A stretch of DNA of 38,648 nucleotides from JAHWKV01 sp040905365 (GTDB lineage Bacteria > Actinomycetota > CADDZG01 > JAHWKV01): contig JBBDRQ010000037.1 of assembly GCA_040905365.1 (NCBI GenBank), forward strand, positions 1 through 38,648, in the 5' to 3' direction. Numbering within the stretch: position 1 is the stretch's first letter; each line of letters begins with the position of its first letter. Below, one piece after another: positions 1 through 8,677 of this stretch. The position numbers and the translations under genes are program-made. The notes beneath the pieces were generated by a model. That model was not told where the DNA came from. It worked only from the letters and a program-made list of their open reading frames with translations, and did no database searches.

Positions 1-95
1 GAGAACGCAGCCAGGGAGTGGCTCACGCCGCCAAACGCCCCGAAGGTTGGTGGCCGGGGTGCTAGCGTGTTGACTCCGCGTCTACCGGAAACGAC

Positions 96-590
96 GTGAA
101 TTGTTGGCGGCGCAGTCGAAGGGAGCCACTCATAGAGCCCGATGCAAAACGCAGCACCGGGGCCGATAAAACGCATTTGCTCCGCCGGGCAGCGGTGCTG
201 TCGATCGTAGCCGCACTGGTACACGGTCTCAACATCTCCGAGCATCTGCGGGAGTGGTGGGGCTACGGCCTGTTCTTCATGTTTGCGGCGGTGGTCCAGT
301 TCATCTACGGCCTGATCATGTTGATCCAGCCCTGGAACTACGACCCGTCCGGCGCCCGGCGCGACGGGAGCAGTTTTGCCCGGCCCTACTACCTGGTGGG
401 AATTGCGCTGAACATCCCGCTGATTGCCCTTTACCTAGTCACCCGGACGTTGGGAATTCCGTTACTGGGTCCAGAAGCCGGCGAAGTCGAGGCGTTCTCG
501 TTCGCCGGAATTCTCACAATAGTGGTCGAAGCCGCCCTGGTGGCCACCCTGGCAGCTCTGGTGCGCCGGCCGAAGGTACTAGACCATTGA
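96..590 (+). CDS. Four-helix membrane protein of unknown function, first gene of cta operon
   Basis: Small integral membrane protein of 164 residues if the GTG at 96 is used. Four hydrophobic segments are visible at about residues 31-50, 56-78, 98-118 and 134-155. I recognise no family motif. It immediately precedes cytochrome oxidase subunit II: its TGA at 588-590 overlaps the TTG at 587 proposed for ctaC, so the two are probably translated together and it may help assemble the oxidase (inference). The GTG has no convincing ribosome binding site. A better one, GAAGGGAG at 118-125, lies six bases before an in-frame ATA codon at 132, which would give a 152-residue protein starting just before the first charged cluster. 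The start is therefore uncertain; the reading frame is not. Confidence 0.75.
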   Translation: MNCWRRSRREPLIEPDAKRSTGADKTHLLRRAAVLSIVAALVHGLNISEHLREWWGYGLFFMFAAVVQFIYGLIMLIQPWNYDPSGARRDGSSFARPYYLVGIALNIPLIALYLVTRTLGIPLLGPEAGEVEAFSFAGILTIVVEAALVATLAALVRRPKVLDH

Positions 591-1396
591 AGACCCACCC
601 GCGCCGGTTATCATCGGGAGAATCAAGGAAGGGGGATCCGATCCGGGACGCATGCAGCACCCAGCGGCACAAGGTTGGCCGCTTTGCGAAGATCTTCTTG
701 GCCGGCGCGGCCCTGGCGGCCCAAACCGCCTGCAACTCCAACTTCGGCCTACCCGACAGCGGCACCGAACAGGCCGAGCACACCACCGACTTATGGAGGC
801 TGTACTTTCTAATCGCCCTCGGAATCGGCGCCTTGGTGTGGCTGTTGATCATATGGTCGGTAGTGCGCTACCGGCGGCGCAGCGACGCAATGCCCAAGCA
901 GACCATGTTCAACATTCCGCTGGAGATCGTCTACACGGTCGTACCGCTGGTGATAGTGGGCTTCTTGTTCGTCGCTACCCTGCAGACACTGAATCAGGTC
1001 AGCGCCCTGGCCGACGAACCCGACCTGACCGTAGAGGTCACCGGGTTCCAGTGGCAGTGGCGCTTCGTGTACCCCGAACGGAACATCGACACCATCGGCC
1101 AGACCGACGATCCCGCCGAGCTAGTGCTGCCGGAGCAGGCTACCGTAAGGATAGAGTTGACCTCCGCCGACGTCATCCACTCCTTCTGGGTGCCCGAGTT
1201 CATGATCAAAAGGGATGCGATCCCCGGCCAACCCAACGCCTTCGACATGGCGGTTACCGACGCAGGGTTCTACGACAGCGGGCGTTGCGTAGAGTACTGC
1301 GGCCTCAACCACGACCAGATGAGCTTTAACGTACGGGTCCTGCCTCAGGCCGAATTCGAGACCTGGGCAGCCGACAACCGCGCAGGAACGCCATGA
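587..1396 (+). CDS. ctaC: Cytochrome c oxidase subunit II (CuA subunit), lipoprotein
   Basis: Takes electrons from cytochrome c at the binuclear CuA centre of the aa3 oxidase. Numbered from TTG 587, the CuA ligands are complete: H198 in the IHSFW motif, then C234, C238, H242 and M245 in a Cx3Cx3HxxM motif; the aromatic patch GFQWQWRF is also present. Two transmembrane helices precede the cupredoxin domain. A lipobox (AAQTAC) near the N-terminus indicates a lipid-anchored protein, as in Gram-positive subunit II. The start is unsettled. TTG 587 overlaps the stop of the preceding gene, but a purine-rich site (AAGGAAGGGGG, 625-635) sits five bases before an in-frame ATC at 641, which would give a more typical signal peptide length. 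The stop overlaps ctaD by four bases (ATGA). Confidence 0.93.
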   Translation: MKTHPRRLSSGESRKGDPIRDACSTQRHKVGRFAKIFLAGAALAAQTACNSNFGLPDSGTEQAEHTTDLWRLYFLIALGIGALVWLLIIWSVVRYRRRSDAMPKQTMFNIPLEIVYTVVPLVIVGFLFVATLQTLNQVSALADEPDLTVEVTGFQWQWRFVYPERNIDTIGQTDDPAELVLPEQATVRIELTSADVIHSFWVPEFMIKRDAIPGQPNAFDMAVTDAGFYDSGRCVEYCGLNHDQMSFNVRVLPQAEFETWAADNRAGTP

Positions 1397-3030
1397 CCTT
1401 GACCCGGGAGCGGACGCAACAACCACACCCACCTTCGACGCCCAGCGGCATCATGGACTGGCTGACCACCACCGATCACAAGAAGATCGGCATCCTCTAC
1501 ATGGTCACCGCCTTCGCTTTCTTTTTGCTGGGCGGCGCGCTGGCGATGCTGATCCGGGCCGAACTCGCCGAACCCGGGCTGCAGGTGGTGAGCCGGGGTG
1601 GCTTCAACCAGCTGTTCACCATGCACGGCAGCATCATGATGTTCCTGTTTGCGGTGCCATTTGCCGCCGGCCTGGCCAACTACCTGGTGCCGCTGCAGAT
1701 CGGGGCCCCCGACGTGGCCTTCCCGCGAATCAACGCCCTTAGCTACTGGCTGTTTCTGGCCGGGGGCCTGACCATGGTGGCAGGGTTTTTGACCTCCCGG
1801 GGAGCGGCGGCGTTCGGGTGGACCGCCTACCCGCCGCTGTCGGGACCGATTTACTCGCCGGGCGCGGGGGCCGATCTGTGGGTCGTGGCGGTCGCGCTCA
1901 CCGGTACGGCGTCGGTCATGGGAGCAATCAACCTTATAACCACCATCTTCTTGCTACGGGCGCCGAGGATGACCCTGTTTCGAATGCCGATTTTCACCTG
2001 GAACATCCTGGTGGTCAACTTCATGATACTGATTGCCTTCCCGGTCATCACCGCGGCGCTGGCCATGCTCTACGCCGACCGCAACCTGGGTGCACACTTT
2101 TTCGACGGAGACGGCGGCGCCATCTTATGGCAGCACCTGTTCTGGTTCTTCGGCCACCCCGAGGTTTACATAGTTGCACTTCCCTTCTTCGGCGTGATCA
2201 CCGAGATCATCCCGGTGTTCTCCCGCAAGCCTTTGTTCGGCTATAAGGGTTTTGTCCTGGCTACTCTGACGATCGGCGCACTCTCGATGGGGGTGTGGGC
2301 ACATCACATGTTCACCACGGGCGCGGTGTTGCTTCCGTTCTTCGCGGCGATGACCATGCTGATTGCGGTGCCCACCGGGATCAAGTTCTTCAACTGGATC
2401 GGAACCATGTGGCGGGGCCAGATATCGTTCAAGTCTCCGATGCTGTTCGCGGTCGGATTCCTGCTCTTCTTTCTGATGGGCGGGCTGACCGGGGTCATGC
2501 TGGCGTCGCCGCCGATCGACTTCAACGTCCACGACACCTATTTCGTGGTAGCCCACATGCACTACGTGCTGTTCCCGACCGCCGTGATCGGGCTTTTTGC
2601 CGGCGTGTATTTCTGGTGGCCCAAGTTCACCGGCCGCATGCTGTCCGAGAAGCTCGCACACCTGCACTTTTGGCCCCTGTTCATCGGGTCCAATCTGGCG
2701 TTCTTCCCCATGCACCTGCTGGGCATGCAGGGCATGCCGCGGCGGGTAGCCGATTACCTACCCTCCACCGGCTGGACCTCGCTGAATCAGCTGTCGACCA
2801 TAGGGGCTTTTTTGCTGGGGATCTCCACCCTGCCGTTCCTCTACAACGTGTGGTGGTCGCTGCGCAAGGGACCACCGGCCGGGGACGACCCGTGGGAAGG
2901 CGGGCAGCACCTGGAGTGGGCCACCTCCTCTCCCCCGCCACCGCACAATTTCCACAAGCTGCCCCCGATCCGCTCCGAGCGGCCGGCGTTCGATGCCCGC
3001 TATCCGGACGCCGCGGTAGAGCACCCATGA
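1393..3030 (+). CDS. ctaD: Cytochrome c oxidase subunit I (haem a, a3-CuB)
   Basis: Catalytic subunit of the aa3-type terminal oxidase, which reduces oxygen to water and pumps protons. At 545 residues it has the usual length, with about twelve membrane helices. Ligands seen: H78 and H390 for low-spin haem a, H388 for haem a3, and H255, H304 and H305 for CuB. The GHPEVY motif carries E257, which marks the A1 group with a D-channel, and Y259, the tyrosine cross-linked to the CuB histidine. The ATG overlaps the ctaC stop (ATGA) and the TGA overlaps the next gene in the same way, so ctaC-ctaD-ctaF are translationally coupled. Confidence 0.97.
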   Translation: MTLTRERTQQPHPPSTPSGIMDWLTTTDHKKIGILYMVTAFAFFLLGGALAMLIRAELAEPGLQVVSRGGFNQLFTMHGSIMMFLFAVPFAAGLANYLVPLQIGAPDVAFPRINALSYWLFLAGGLTMVAGFLTSRGAAAFGWTAYPPLSGPIYSPGAGADLWVVAVALTGTASVMGAINLITTIFLLRAPRMTLFRMPIFTWNILVVNFMILIAFPVITAALAMLYADRNLGAHFFDGDGGAILWQHLFWFFGHPEVYIVALPFFGVITEIIPVFSRKPLFGYKGFVLATLTIGALSMGVWAHHMFTTGAVLLPFFAAMTMLIAVPTGIKFFNWIGTMWRGQISFKSPMLFAVGFLLFFLMGGLTGVMLASPPIDFNVHDTYFVVAHMHYVLFPTAVIGLFAGVYFWWPKFTGRMLSEKLAHLHFWPLFIGSNLAFFPMHLLGMQGMPRRVADYLPSTGWTSLNQLSTIGAFLLGISTLPFLYNVWWSLRKGPPAGDDPWEGGQHLEWATSSPPPPHNFHKLPPIRSERPAFDARYPDAAVEHP

Positions 3031-3419
3031 AGAATGCGGCCCGAATCTTCTTGGGGGCCGGCGTCTTCTTTCTCGTCCTTTTCGTCGTTTACTGGACAAC
3101 CACCGGCTACGAGCCGGTGGGCAGCACCCTGCTGCTGGTGGGAAGCCCGGCCTGCCTGCTGATCGGCGTGTACCTGTGGTTGCAGCTACGCCGGGGCGGC
3201 GAGCTGATGGAAGACCAACCGGGGGCACCCGACGCGGACGCGGCCGGCCCGGTCGTCGCCGTCCCGGCCGCCAGCCTGTGGCCGGTCGGGCTGGCGTTCG
3301 GCGCCGGCACCTTCGCTGCCGGGCTGGTGTTGGGGCCCTGGCTGGCCGCGCCCGGCGTGATAGTGCTGGTCATGTCGGTCATCGGCCTCGCGCTCGACGG
3401 TCGGGACTACCCGGAGTAA
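3027..3419 (+). CDS. ctaF: Cytochrome c oxidase subunit IV, actinobacterial type
   Basis: A 130-residue membrane protein with four hydrophobic segments arranged as two hairpins (about residues 5-22, 30-50, 82-99 and 104-120) separated by an acidic loop. This size, topology and position directly after ctaD match the small subunit IV of actinobacterial aa3 oxidases, which has no known catalytic residue and stabilises the complex. The ATG at 3027 overlaps the ctaD stop by four bases. The gene ends the plus-strand respiratory operon and converges on qcrB with 29 bases between the stops; no terminator hairpin is evident there. Confidence 0.82.
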   Translation: MKNAARIFLGAGVFFLVLFVVYWTTTGYEPVGSTLLLVGSPACLLIGVYLWLQLRRGGELMEDQPGAPDADAAGPVVAVPAASLWPVGLAFGAGTFAAGLVLGPWLAAPGVIVLVMSVIGLALDGRDYPE

Positions 3420-3448
3420 CCGAAGGCCCGATGGAGCGCGACCATCCG

Positions 3449-4813
3449 CTACTCCCGGGTCTCGTAGACTCCCTCGTCGGTTCGAACAATCACGTGGCCG
3501 TGGGCCGGTCCGTCGTCCTCGCCCCGGTCCCGCAGCTCTTTGCAGATTCGGTAGGTGGCGATCCCCGAGACCAGCGGGAACAAAAACAGCAGCACCTGCA
3601 GTGAGCGGGTAACGGCCTCCAGCGGGAGGTTGAACAAAACGGCGATGACATCGTTGCCGCCGGCTACGAACAGCACGGCGTAAAAAGCGAGCCCGGCCAC
3701 CCCCAGCGCGGTCCGCACCGGCACATCCCGAGGCCGGTTGAGTACGTTGTGCGGCGCGTCGTCCTTGGTGAACCGGCGCTCGATCCACGGCCATGCGTAC
3801 AAGATATTGAAGGTCAGGCCCGGGATCAGCAGGCCGGGGAAAAAGGGGTTGGGAATCATGAACCCGAAGGCGCGCACCTCCCACGCCGGCATCAGGCGCA
3901 GCGCTCCCTCCAACCAGCCCAGGTACCAGTCGGGCTGGGCGCCGACCGAGACCTTCGACGGTTCAAACGGGCCGTAGATCCACACGGGATTAATCTGAAA
4001 CAGCCCGGCCAGCAACGTAACGGTCGCCGCGGTCAGGAAAAAGAGCGCGGTGGCCTTAAAAGCATAGGTAGGCCACATCCGCGTGCCGACGATCCTGGTC
4101 TCCGAGCGGTCGGGGCCGGGAAACTGGGTGTGCTTTTGCCGCCAGACCATCGCCAGGTGCAGGCCCAGCAGCAAACCGATCGCCCCGGGAATCAACAGAA
4201 TATGGATCACATACAGGCGGGAGATTATGTCGCCGGAGGGAAACTCGCCTCCAAAGACCAAAAAGGCCAGCCATGTCCCTACCACCGGAATGGACAGGGC
4301 GACCGAGTAGCCGATCCGCAGCCCGGTTCCGCTCAGTAAATCGTCGGGCAGGCTGTATCCGCTGAACCCGGCCAACAAACCCAGTGTGAGCAGGGTGAGA
4401 CCGACTATCCAGTTGAGCTCACGCGGCTTGCGGAACGCTCCGGTAAAAAACACCCGCATCATGTGGATGACCAGAACCGCCACGAACAACAGCGCCGCCC
4501 AGTGATGGATCTGGCGCATCACCAAACCCGAGCGCACCTCAAAACTGAGATCCAGCATAGACTCGTAGGCCTGCGTCATCCGGACCCCGCGCAGCGGCTC
4601 ATAGGCTCCGCTGTAGATGACCTCCTGGGCCGACGGCGAGAAGAAAAAGGTCAGGAAGATGCCGGTGAATATCAGAATCAAAAACAGGTAAAGCGCAATC
4701 TCCCCCAGCAGAAACGACCAGTGGTCGGGAAAGATCCGCCGCAGCGTGGTCTGAGAGAAGCTCGACACGCGCAGACGTTCATCGAGAAACCTGATCGTCT
4801 TGCGTACGATCAT
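3449..4813 (-). CDS. qcrB: Cytochrome bc complex cytochrome b subunit
   Basis: Membrane subunit that oxidises menaquinol and carries the two b haems. Numbered from the ATG at 4813 (454 residues), candidate haem ligands are H103 and H117 in one helix and H204 and H219 in another. The quinol-site motif reads PDWY, the actinobacterial form of PEWY, within GAQPDWYLGW. The C-terminal part supplies the further helices seen in full-length bacterial cytochrome b, followed by a charged cytoplasmic tail. I chose ATG 4813 because it overlaps the qcrA stop (ATGA); another in-frame ATG five codons upstream (4828) is possible. Last gene of ctaE-qcrC-qcrA-qcrB. Confidence 0.95.
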   Translation of the reverse strand: MIVRKTIRFLDERLRVSSFSQTTLRRIFPDHWSFLLGEIALYLFLILIFTGIFLTFFFSPSAQEVIYSGAYEPLRGVRMTQAYESMLDLSFEVRSGLVMRQIHHWAALLFVAVLVIHMMRVFFTGAFRKPRELNWIVGLTLLTLGLLAGFSGYSLPDDLLSGTGLRIGYSVALSIPVVGTWLAFLVFGGEFPSGDIISRLYVIHILLIPGAIGLLLGLHLAMVWRQKHTQFPGPDRSETRIVGTRMWPTYAFKATALFFLTAATVTLLAGLFQINPVWIYGPFEPSKVSVGAQPDWYLGWLEGALRLMPAWEVRAFGFMIPNPFFPGLLIPGLTFNILYAWPWIERRFTKDDAPHNVLNRPRDVPVRTALGVAGLAFYAVLFVAGGNDVIAVLFNLPLEAVTRSLQVLLFLFPLVSGIATYRICKELRDRGEDDGPAHGHVIVRTDEGVYETRE

Positions 4814-5661
4814 CGGTTCATGTCCCACCAGGCGGGGCCTACCGGCCCCGAGAAGTCGTCGCTAGCGATCACGTAGCCTTCCTCGTCCACCTCGATGGGA
4901 AGTTGGGGCAGCGCTCGCGTCGCAGGACCCGCCACCGGTTTGGCGCCGTCCAAAACGTCAAACGTCGACTGGTGGCAGGGGCAGAACAGGTCGTGGGTCG
5001 CCACGCGGTAGAGCCCGACCGGGCACCCGGCGTGGGTACAGATCTTGGAATAGGCGATCAGCCCGTCGCTGGTCCAATCCTGCCGCCCTTCTGCCTCCGT
5101 GAGCATGGCCGGGTCGACGCGAATCAGCAGCGTCTGCGAGTCGGCCGCGTGGGTCCGGCCCTCCGGAAATACCGTCAAGACCCCTTCTCGGGCCAGATCG
5201 GTCGCCCGAACAAACTCGCCATCCTCCCGCACCATCCTCAAACCCCTGCGCCAGGCGGTGCGCCGCAGCGAATCGCCGGGGCTCGGGCCCAGCGAACGGA
5301 TAGGGAACAGCAGGGCCACGCCGAGCGCTGCGACCGCGCCGCCCAGAGTCCGGACCAAAAACTTGCGCCGGCCAAGCGACTCGGCCCAGCCCTCCTCGAC
5401 CGTGCGCACAACCTCTTCTTCACCACCGGGCGGCGGTGAGTCCGCGTAGTCGCCCACCTCCGGGCCGGGCGGCATCAGCTTGGCCGCCCACTCGGCGAGC
5501 CCCCAGCCCAGACCACCCAGAGCCAGGGCCAGCAACACCCCCTCAGCCTGCACCTGCCCGCCCTGGATATACACACCGGCCAGCGACAGGCCGGCGACCG
5601 CGCTTAGCCCGAATGCAATGGCTATTCGCCTTTCGGCCCTTCGCTCCCGCGGTTCGTTCAT
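4810..5661 (-). CDS. qcrA: Rieske iron-sulfur subunit of cytochrome bc complex
   Basis: Carries electrons from quinol to cytochrome c through a [2Fe-2S] cluster. The ligand boxes are intact: C208-T-H210-A-G-C213 and C227-P-C229-H230. There are three hydrophobic segments (about residues 12-32, 41-60 and 100-120), as in actinobacterial QcrA; the third is preceded by a twin-arginine pair (RRKFLVRT), consistent with Tat-assisted insertion of the cluster domain. The product is 283 residues. The true start is the ATG at 5661, which overlaps the qcrC stop; the frame is open further upstream but that lies inside qcrC. Confidence 0.95.
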   Translation of the reverse strand: MNEPRERRAERRIAIAFGLSAVAGLSLAGVYIQGGQVQAEGVLLALALGGLGWGLAEWAAKLMPPGPEVGDYADSPPPGGEEEVVRTVEEGWAESLGRRKFLVRTLGGAVAALGVALLFPIRSLGPSPGDSLRRTAWRRGLRMVREDGEFVRATDLAREGVLTVFPEGRTHAADSQTLLIRVDPAMLTEAEGRQDWTSDGLIAYSKICTHAGCPVGLYRVATHDLFCPCHQSTFDVLDGAKPVAGPATRALPQLPIEVDEEGYVIASDDFSGPVGPAWWDMNR

Positions 5662-6386
5662 TGCTTCTCCCCAATCCACCGGGCCGCCAACACCAGGAGG
5701 CCCACGCCCACCAACCAGGTGACAAACCCCTCCGCGATCGGTCCGATGCGCCCCAGCCCCAGCCCGCCCGGGTCGGGCGCCTCCTTTAGGTAAGCAAGGT
5801 AGCGGGCAATCGAGTTGACCTCTTCGTCGCTGAGCGTGCTCTGATCGAACACCGGCATGGTACCCGGCCCGATGCGCGTAGCTTCGACGACCTGGACGGG
5901 GGTCGACTCGTGCAGCGCAGGGGCTTCCAGGCCGGCCCCCACCGCACCGCCGCTGCCGGCCGAGTTGTGGCATGCCGCGCAGTTGGCGGAGAAGAGCTGC
6001 TGGCCCTCCGCCAGGTCGGCTTCCTCGAGCTCCACCTCCGGTATCGGCGGACCGTCGCTTATGGAAGCCACGTAGGCGCTGATGCGGAGAATCTCCTCCT
6101 CCGTAAACGCGGCGGTCTTGCGCACCGGCTGGCTTGTCGGGTCGTCCAGCGGCATCCGCCCGGTGCTGAGCATGAAGTGTGCGCCGGCCGCACCCGAGGA
6201 CTCCAGCGTCGGACCGTCCGCCGTGCCCCGGCCGTCCACCCCGTGGCAAGTGGAGCAGGAGTTCTCGTACAAGATCCGGCCGTCCTGCTGGTCGGCCGCG
6301 ACCGCGCCCAGGGCGGGCGCCGCGGTGAGCAACAGGCCGGCGAGGACCGAAACCAGGGCCGTCAGGACAACCCGGTTGATATTCAC
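5658..6386 (-). CDS. qcrC: Dihaem cytochrome c subunit of bcc complex
   Basis: Fused two-domain cytochrome c that passes electrons directly from the bc complex to aa3 oxidase in the actinobacterial supercomplex, replacing a soluble cytochrome c. Both haem-attachment motifs are present (CSTCH at 44-48 and CAACH at 136-140), along with an N-terminal signal segment and a C-terminal membrane helix at about 216-235. Probable distal methionines lie in GRMP and GTMP. Length is 242 residues. The start is a GTG at 6386 whose last bases overlap the ctaE stop (GTGA). The presence of this gene supports an actinobacterial host. Confidence 0.94.
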   Translation of the reverse strand: MNINRVVLTALVSVLAGLLLTAAPALGAVAADQQDGRILYENSCSTCHGVDGRGTADGPTLESSGAAGAHFMLSTGRMPLDDPTSQPVRKTAAFTEEEILRISAYVASISDGPPIPEVELEEADLAEGQQLFSANCAACHNSAGSGGAVGAGLEAPALHESTPVQVVEATRIGPGTMPVFDQSTLSDEEVNSIARYLAYLKEAPDPGGLGLGRIGPIAEGFVTWLVGVGLLVLAARWIGEKQ

Positions 6387-6952
6387 CGGATGTAGAAGAT
6401 CGTTATGAACAGCAGGACCCAGACGACGTCGACAAAATGCCAGTACATCGAAATCGCCTCCACGGCGCCGTGGTGCACCCGTGCGGATCTACGGACGAAA
6501 GTGACCAGCAGCGCCATCGCGGCCAGCCCCCCCAGCAGGTGCAGACCATGAAACCCGGTCATCAGGTAAAACAGGGACCCGAAGGGGTGGGAGGCGATGG
6601 TGAAATCGAGGCTGGACCACTCGAAGGCCTGATTGCCCACGAATGCGGCGCCCAGAACCATGGTGATCACGGTCCAGCGCACCAACCGGTTTACGTCGCC
6701 GGCCGCCCCGGCGCGGGCGGCTTGGTGGCTGGTCAGGCTCGACAGCACCAGCACACCCGTGAACACCAGCCCCAGCACGGTGTCGAGGTGGACGCCTTCG
6801 CCGGGCCAGCCGGGCGTTTGGGCTCTGAGCGTGAAGTAGGCGGCGAACATCCCGCCGAAGAACATCACCTCCGAACCCAAGAAGATGATCATCCCCACCG
6901 TGGTGAGACTTGGACGTCCGGCCGTCTCGTTGGTGGCGTGCGCGTAGGTCAA
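6383..6952 (-). CDS. ctaE: Cytochrome c oxidase subunit III
   Basis: Five-helix core subunit of the aa3 oxidase that stabilises subunit I. Length is 189 residues, typical of the short bacterial form. Family motifs include the MFFGGMFAAYF segment, FHGLHLLGG and the C-terminal YWHFVDVVWVLLF. The predicted start is a TTG at 6952 with only a weak ribosome binding site (GGAAGGGCGG lies about 17 bases upstream), so the exact start is less certain. It heads the operon ctaE-qcrC-qcrA-qcrB, the usual actinobacterial order, while ctaC-ctaD-ctaF sit convergently next door. The promoter must lie in the 193 bases between 6953 and 7145. Confidence 0.93.
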   Translation of the reverse strand: MTYAHATNETAGRPSLTTVGMIIFLGSEVMFFGGMFAAYFTLRAQTPGWPGEGVHLDTVLGLVFTGVLVLSSLTSHQAARAGAAGDVNRLVRWTVITMVLGAAFVGNQAFEWSSLDFTIASHPFGSLFYLMTGFHGLHLLGGLAAMALLVTFVRRSARVHHGAVEAISMYWHFVDVVWVLLFITIFYIR

Positions 6953-7145
6953 CGTGCCGTCAGTCCGCCCTTCCCATCCCCCGACAGAAACTCACTTGAG
7001 CAAACTAACCTATGGCCGGGCAGCCTGCCACAACGGTACCGGCCGGTTCAGCGGATCAGGATTATCGGCTGCTGAAGCTGCTCATAGGCTGAGCACAGGC
7101 GGCGAGCCCCCCACGACCTCACCGCCGCTCCTGCGCTCCCGGTGC

Positions 7146-7949
7146 CTATTCCTTGCTCGAGGTCTCCTTGTCGACGCTAGGTACCTGCGCCCGCAGCGCC
7201 TCCTCGAGTTCGGCCATTTTTTGCGCTTCGGACTTTTGACGATTCATCTTGCCGACGTAGGGGTTCACCCTTTGAGCTTGTCCCCCCGTGTGGAAGGCCT
7301 CCCCCGGGAGCACGTTGTCGAAGGCCTCCCCGTACATTTCCCTCAGCTCGGCCCGCCGCTCTGCGAACGTCTGCCGCGTCTTTTTGATCTTCTTGAATTC
7401 CTCAGTCGCCGGGTTTACCGACAGCCCGTCCTCAGTTGGCGGGTTGTAGTAGCGGCTGCGGAACGGCTTCCACAGGATCTCGCGAGAGTACCGGCCGTCG
7501 CGGCCTCTTTTAGAGACCACCTTCCCTCCGGCCTCCTTACCGAGTTCCAAAATATCCTCTGCCGCCTCCAAGTCGCCGCACGTGACCTTCTCAAGGAACC
7601 ACTCGGCTTTGTCCTGGGTGAGATCCTTGAGATCGAGCATTACATCGCCGCCGTCATCGGTCAGGACGGCTACGTAGTCGGGATCCAGTTCGTCTTCGCG
7701 GGAAAGGTGATTCTCCACATCTTCACGCAGGTCGATGACCAGCCCGCCGCTGTCACCGCCGCGCTTCCACCAGTCCAGGACGAACGTCCCCATGTACAGT
7801 TCGTTGCCGTCCACGTCGATAGCTGTGACGGTATCCCCCACGCCCTCGATGGGCCTCAGCTTGAAACCGGCTCGCTCCGCAGAGTCAACTGTCGCCTGAA
7901 GATCACTCATGCCGTCGAGTGCAACGCGAAAAGTGAAGGATTTGAACAA
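7146..7949 (-). CDS. Hypothetical charged cytoplasmic protein
   Basis: A 267-residue protein I cannot assign. It has no signal peptide or membrane segment and is rich in Glu, Asp, Lys and Arg. The first 100 residues look like alternating beta strands with an acidic surface, and the last 90 (from about YYNPPTEDG) look helical and basic-acidic mixed, ending in a likely coiled segment. The TTG start is well supported by a perfect AGGAGG at 7958-7963 with eight bases of spacing. The next gene, divergent at 8140, is separated by 190 bases that hold a spaced direct repeat. Single-gene transcription unit as far as can be seen. Confidence 0.72.
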   Translation of the reverse strand: MFKSFTFRVALDGMSDLQATVDSAERAGFKLRPIEGVGDTVTAIDVDGNELYMGTFVLDWWKRGGDSGGLVIDLREDVENHLSREDELDPDYVAVLTDDGGDVMLDLKDLTQDKAEWFLEKVTCGDLEAAEDILELGKEAGGKVVSKRGRDGRYSREILWKPFRSRYYNPPTEDGLSVNPATEEFKKIKKTRQTFAERRAELREMYGEAFDNVLPGEAFHTGGQAQRVNPYVGKMNRQKSEAQKMAELEEALRAQVPSVDKETSSKE

Positions 7950-7985
7950 GAGGCCGTCCTCCTAGGTTAGGAATGCAGGTTACCT

Positions 7986-8005
7986 ATTGTCTCAAGATTG
8001 TCTCA
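7986..8005 (+). promoter_or_regulatory. Two ATTGTCTCA direct repeats 11 bp apart
   Basis: ATTGTCTCA occurs at 7986-7994 and again at 7997-8005, so the copies repeat once per helical turn. This is the geometry used by OmpR/PhoP-type response regulators on direct repeats. It lies between the divergent genes at 7949 and 8140 and could control either. No protein binding is shown; this is inference from spacing. Confidence 0.4.
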
Positions 8006-8139
8006 GGGTCTTGAAAATAGTGTGAAAGGGCCTCAGGTGCCCCGCTCCCTTATGTCATGTCCCGGCGACCCACCCTTTACCAAGTAAATCCCGGGCCGGA
8101 CTAGTCTCCTTACAAGGTCCAACAACCAAGGAGTCCACC

Positions 8140-8580
8140 ATGGCCGCAGCCAAAGGAAGCTCGTCAATCGACATCGCCGCTTCGCCCGACCGGATCATGA
8201 GCGTCGTCACCGATATCAACGCCTACCCGGAGTGGGTCAAGGAGATGAAGCAGGTTTCGGTATCGCAGGCCGACTCCTCGGGACGCCCGCTGCGAGCGAG
8301 CTTCGCAGTCGACGCCAAGGTCAAGACGGTGCGCTACGAACTGGACTACTCCTACGAGCCCAACGTAATCTCCTGGCACAGCGTCGACGGCGGAGACGTA
8401 AGCGAGATCAGCGGCTCCTACCGCATGAACCCAAACGGCAGCAGCACACGGGTGGAGTACGACTACGCCATCGACCCCGGCTTCCCGATGCCGGCGCCGG
8501 TGCGCAAGCAGGCGGTCAAGCTGATTGTCGCCACCGCCCTAAAGGGCCTGAAGAAAAGGGTCGAGTCGATCCCCGCGTAA
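8140..8580 (+). CDS. SRPBCC family protein (polyketide cyclase/START-like)
   Basis: A 146-residue single-domain protein of the START/Bet v1-like SRPBCC fold, which binds hydrophobic ligands in a deep cavity. The family pattern is clear: N-terminal strand with IDIAASPDRIMSVVTDINAYPEWV, then antiparallel strands and a long C-terminal helix (KQAVKLIVATALKGLKKRVE). Actinobacterial members of this group are often annotated as cyclase/dehydrase, but the ligand here is unknown. The ATG follows AAGGAG at 8129-8134 with five bases of spacing. It is followed 97 bases later by the candidate selenoprotein gene. Confidence 0.88.
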   Translation: MAAAKGSSSIDIAASPDRIMSVVTDINAYPEWVKEMKQVSVSQADSSGRPLRASFAVDAKVKTVRYELDYSYEPNVISWHSVDGGDVSEISGSYRMNPNGSSTRVEYDYAIDPGFPMPAPVRKQAVKLIVATALKGLKKRVESIPA

Positions 8581-8677
8581 CCTGGATTCAGGCTGCGCAG
8601 GAAATCGTCGGCGGCCCCGCCGATACCGAGTCCCCGGCTGGGATACTGGATGCGTACGCAACCGAGAGGACGCAACG

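Noticed and set aside
3420..3448. Terminator between the convergent ctaF and qcrB genes
   Set aside because: Twenty-nine bases with no inverted repeat or T-run.
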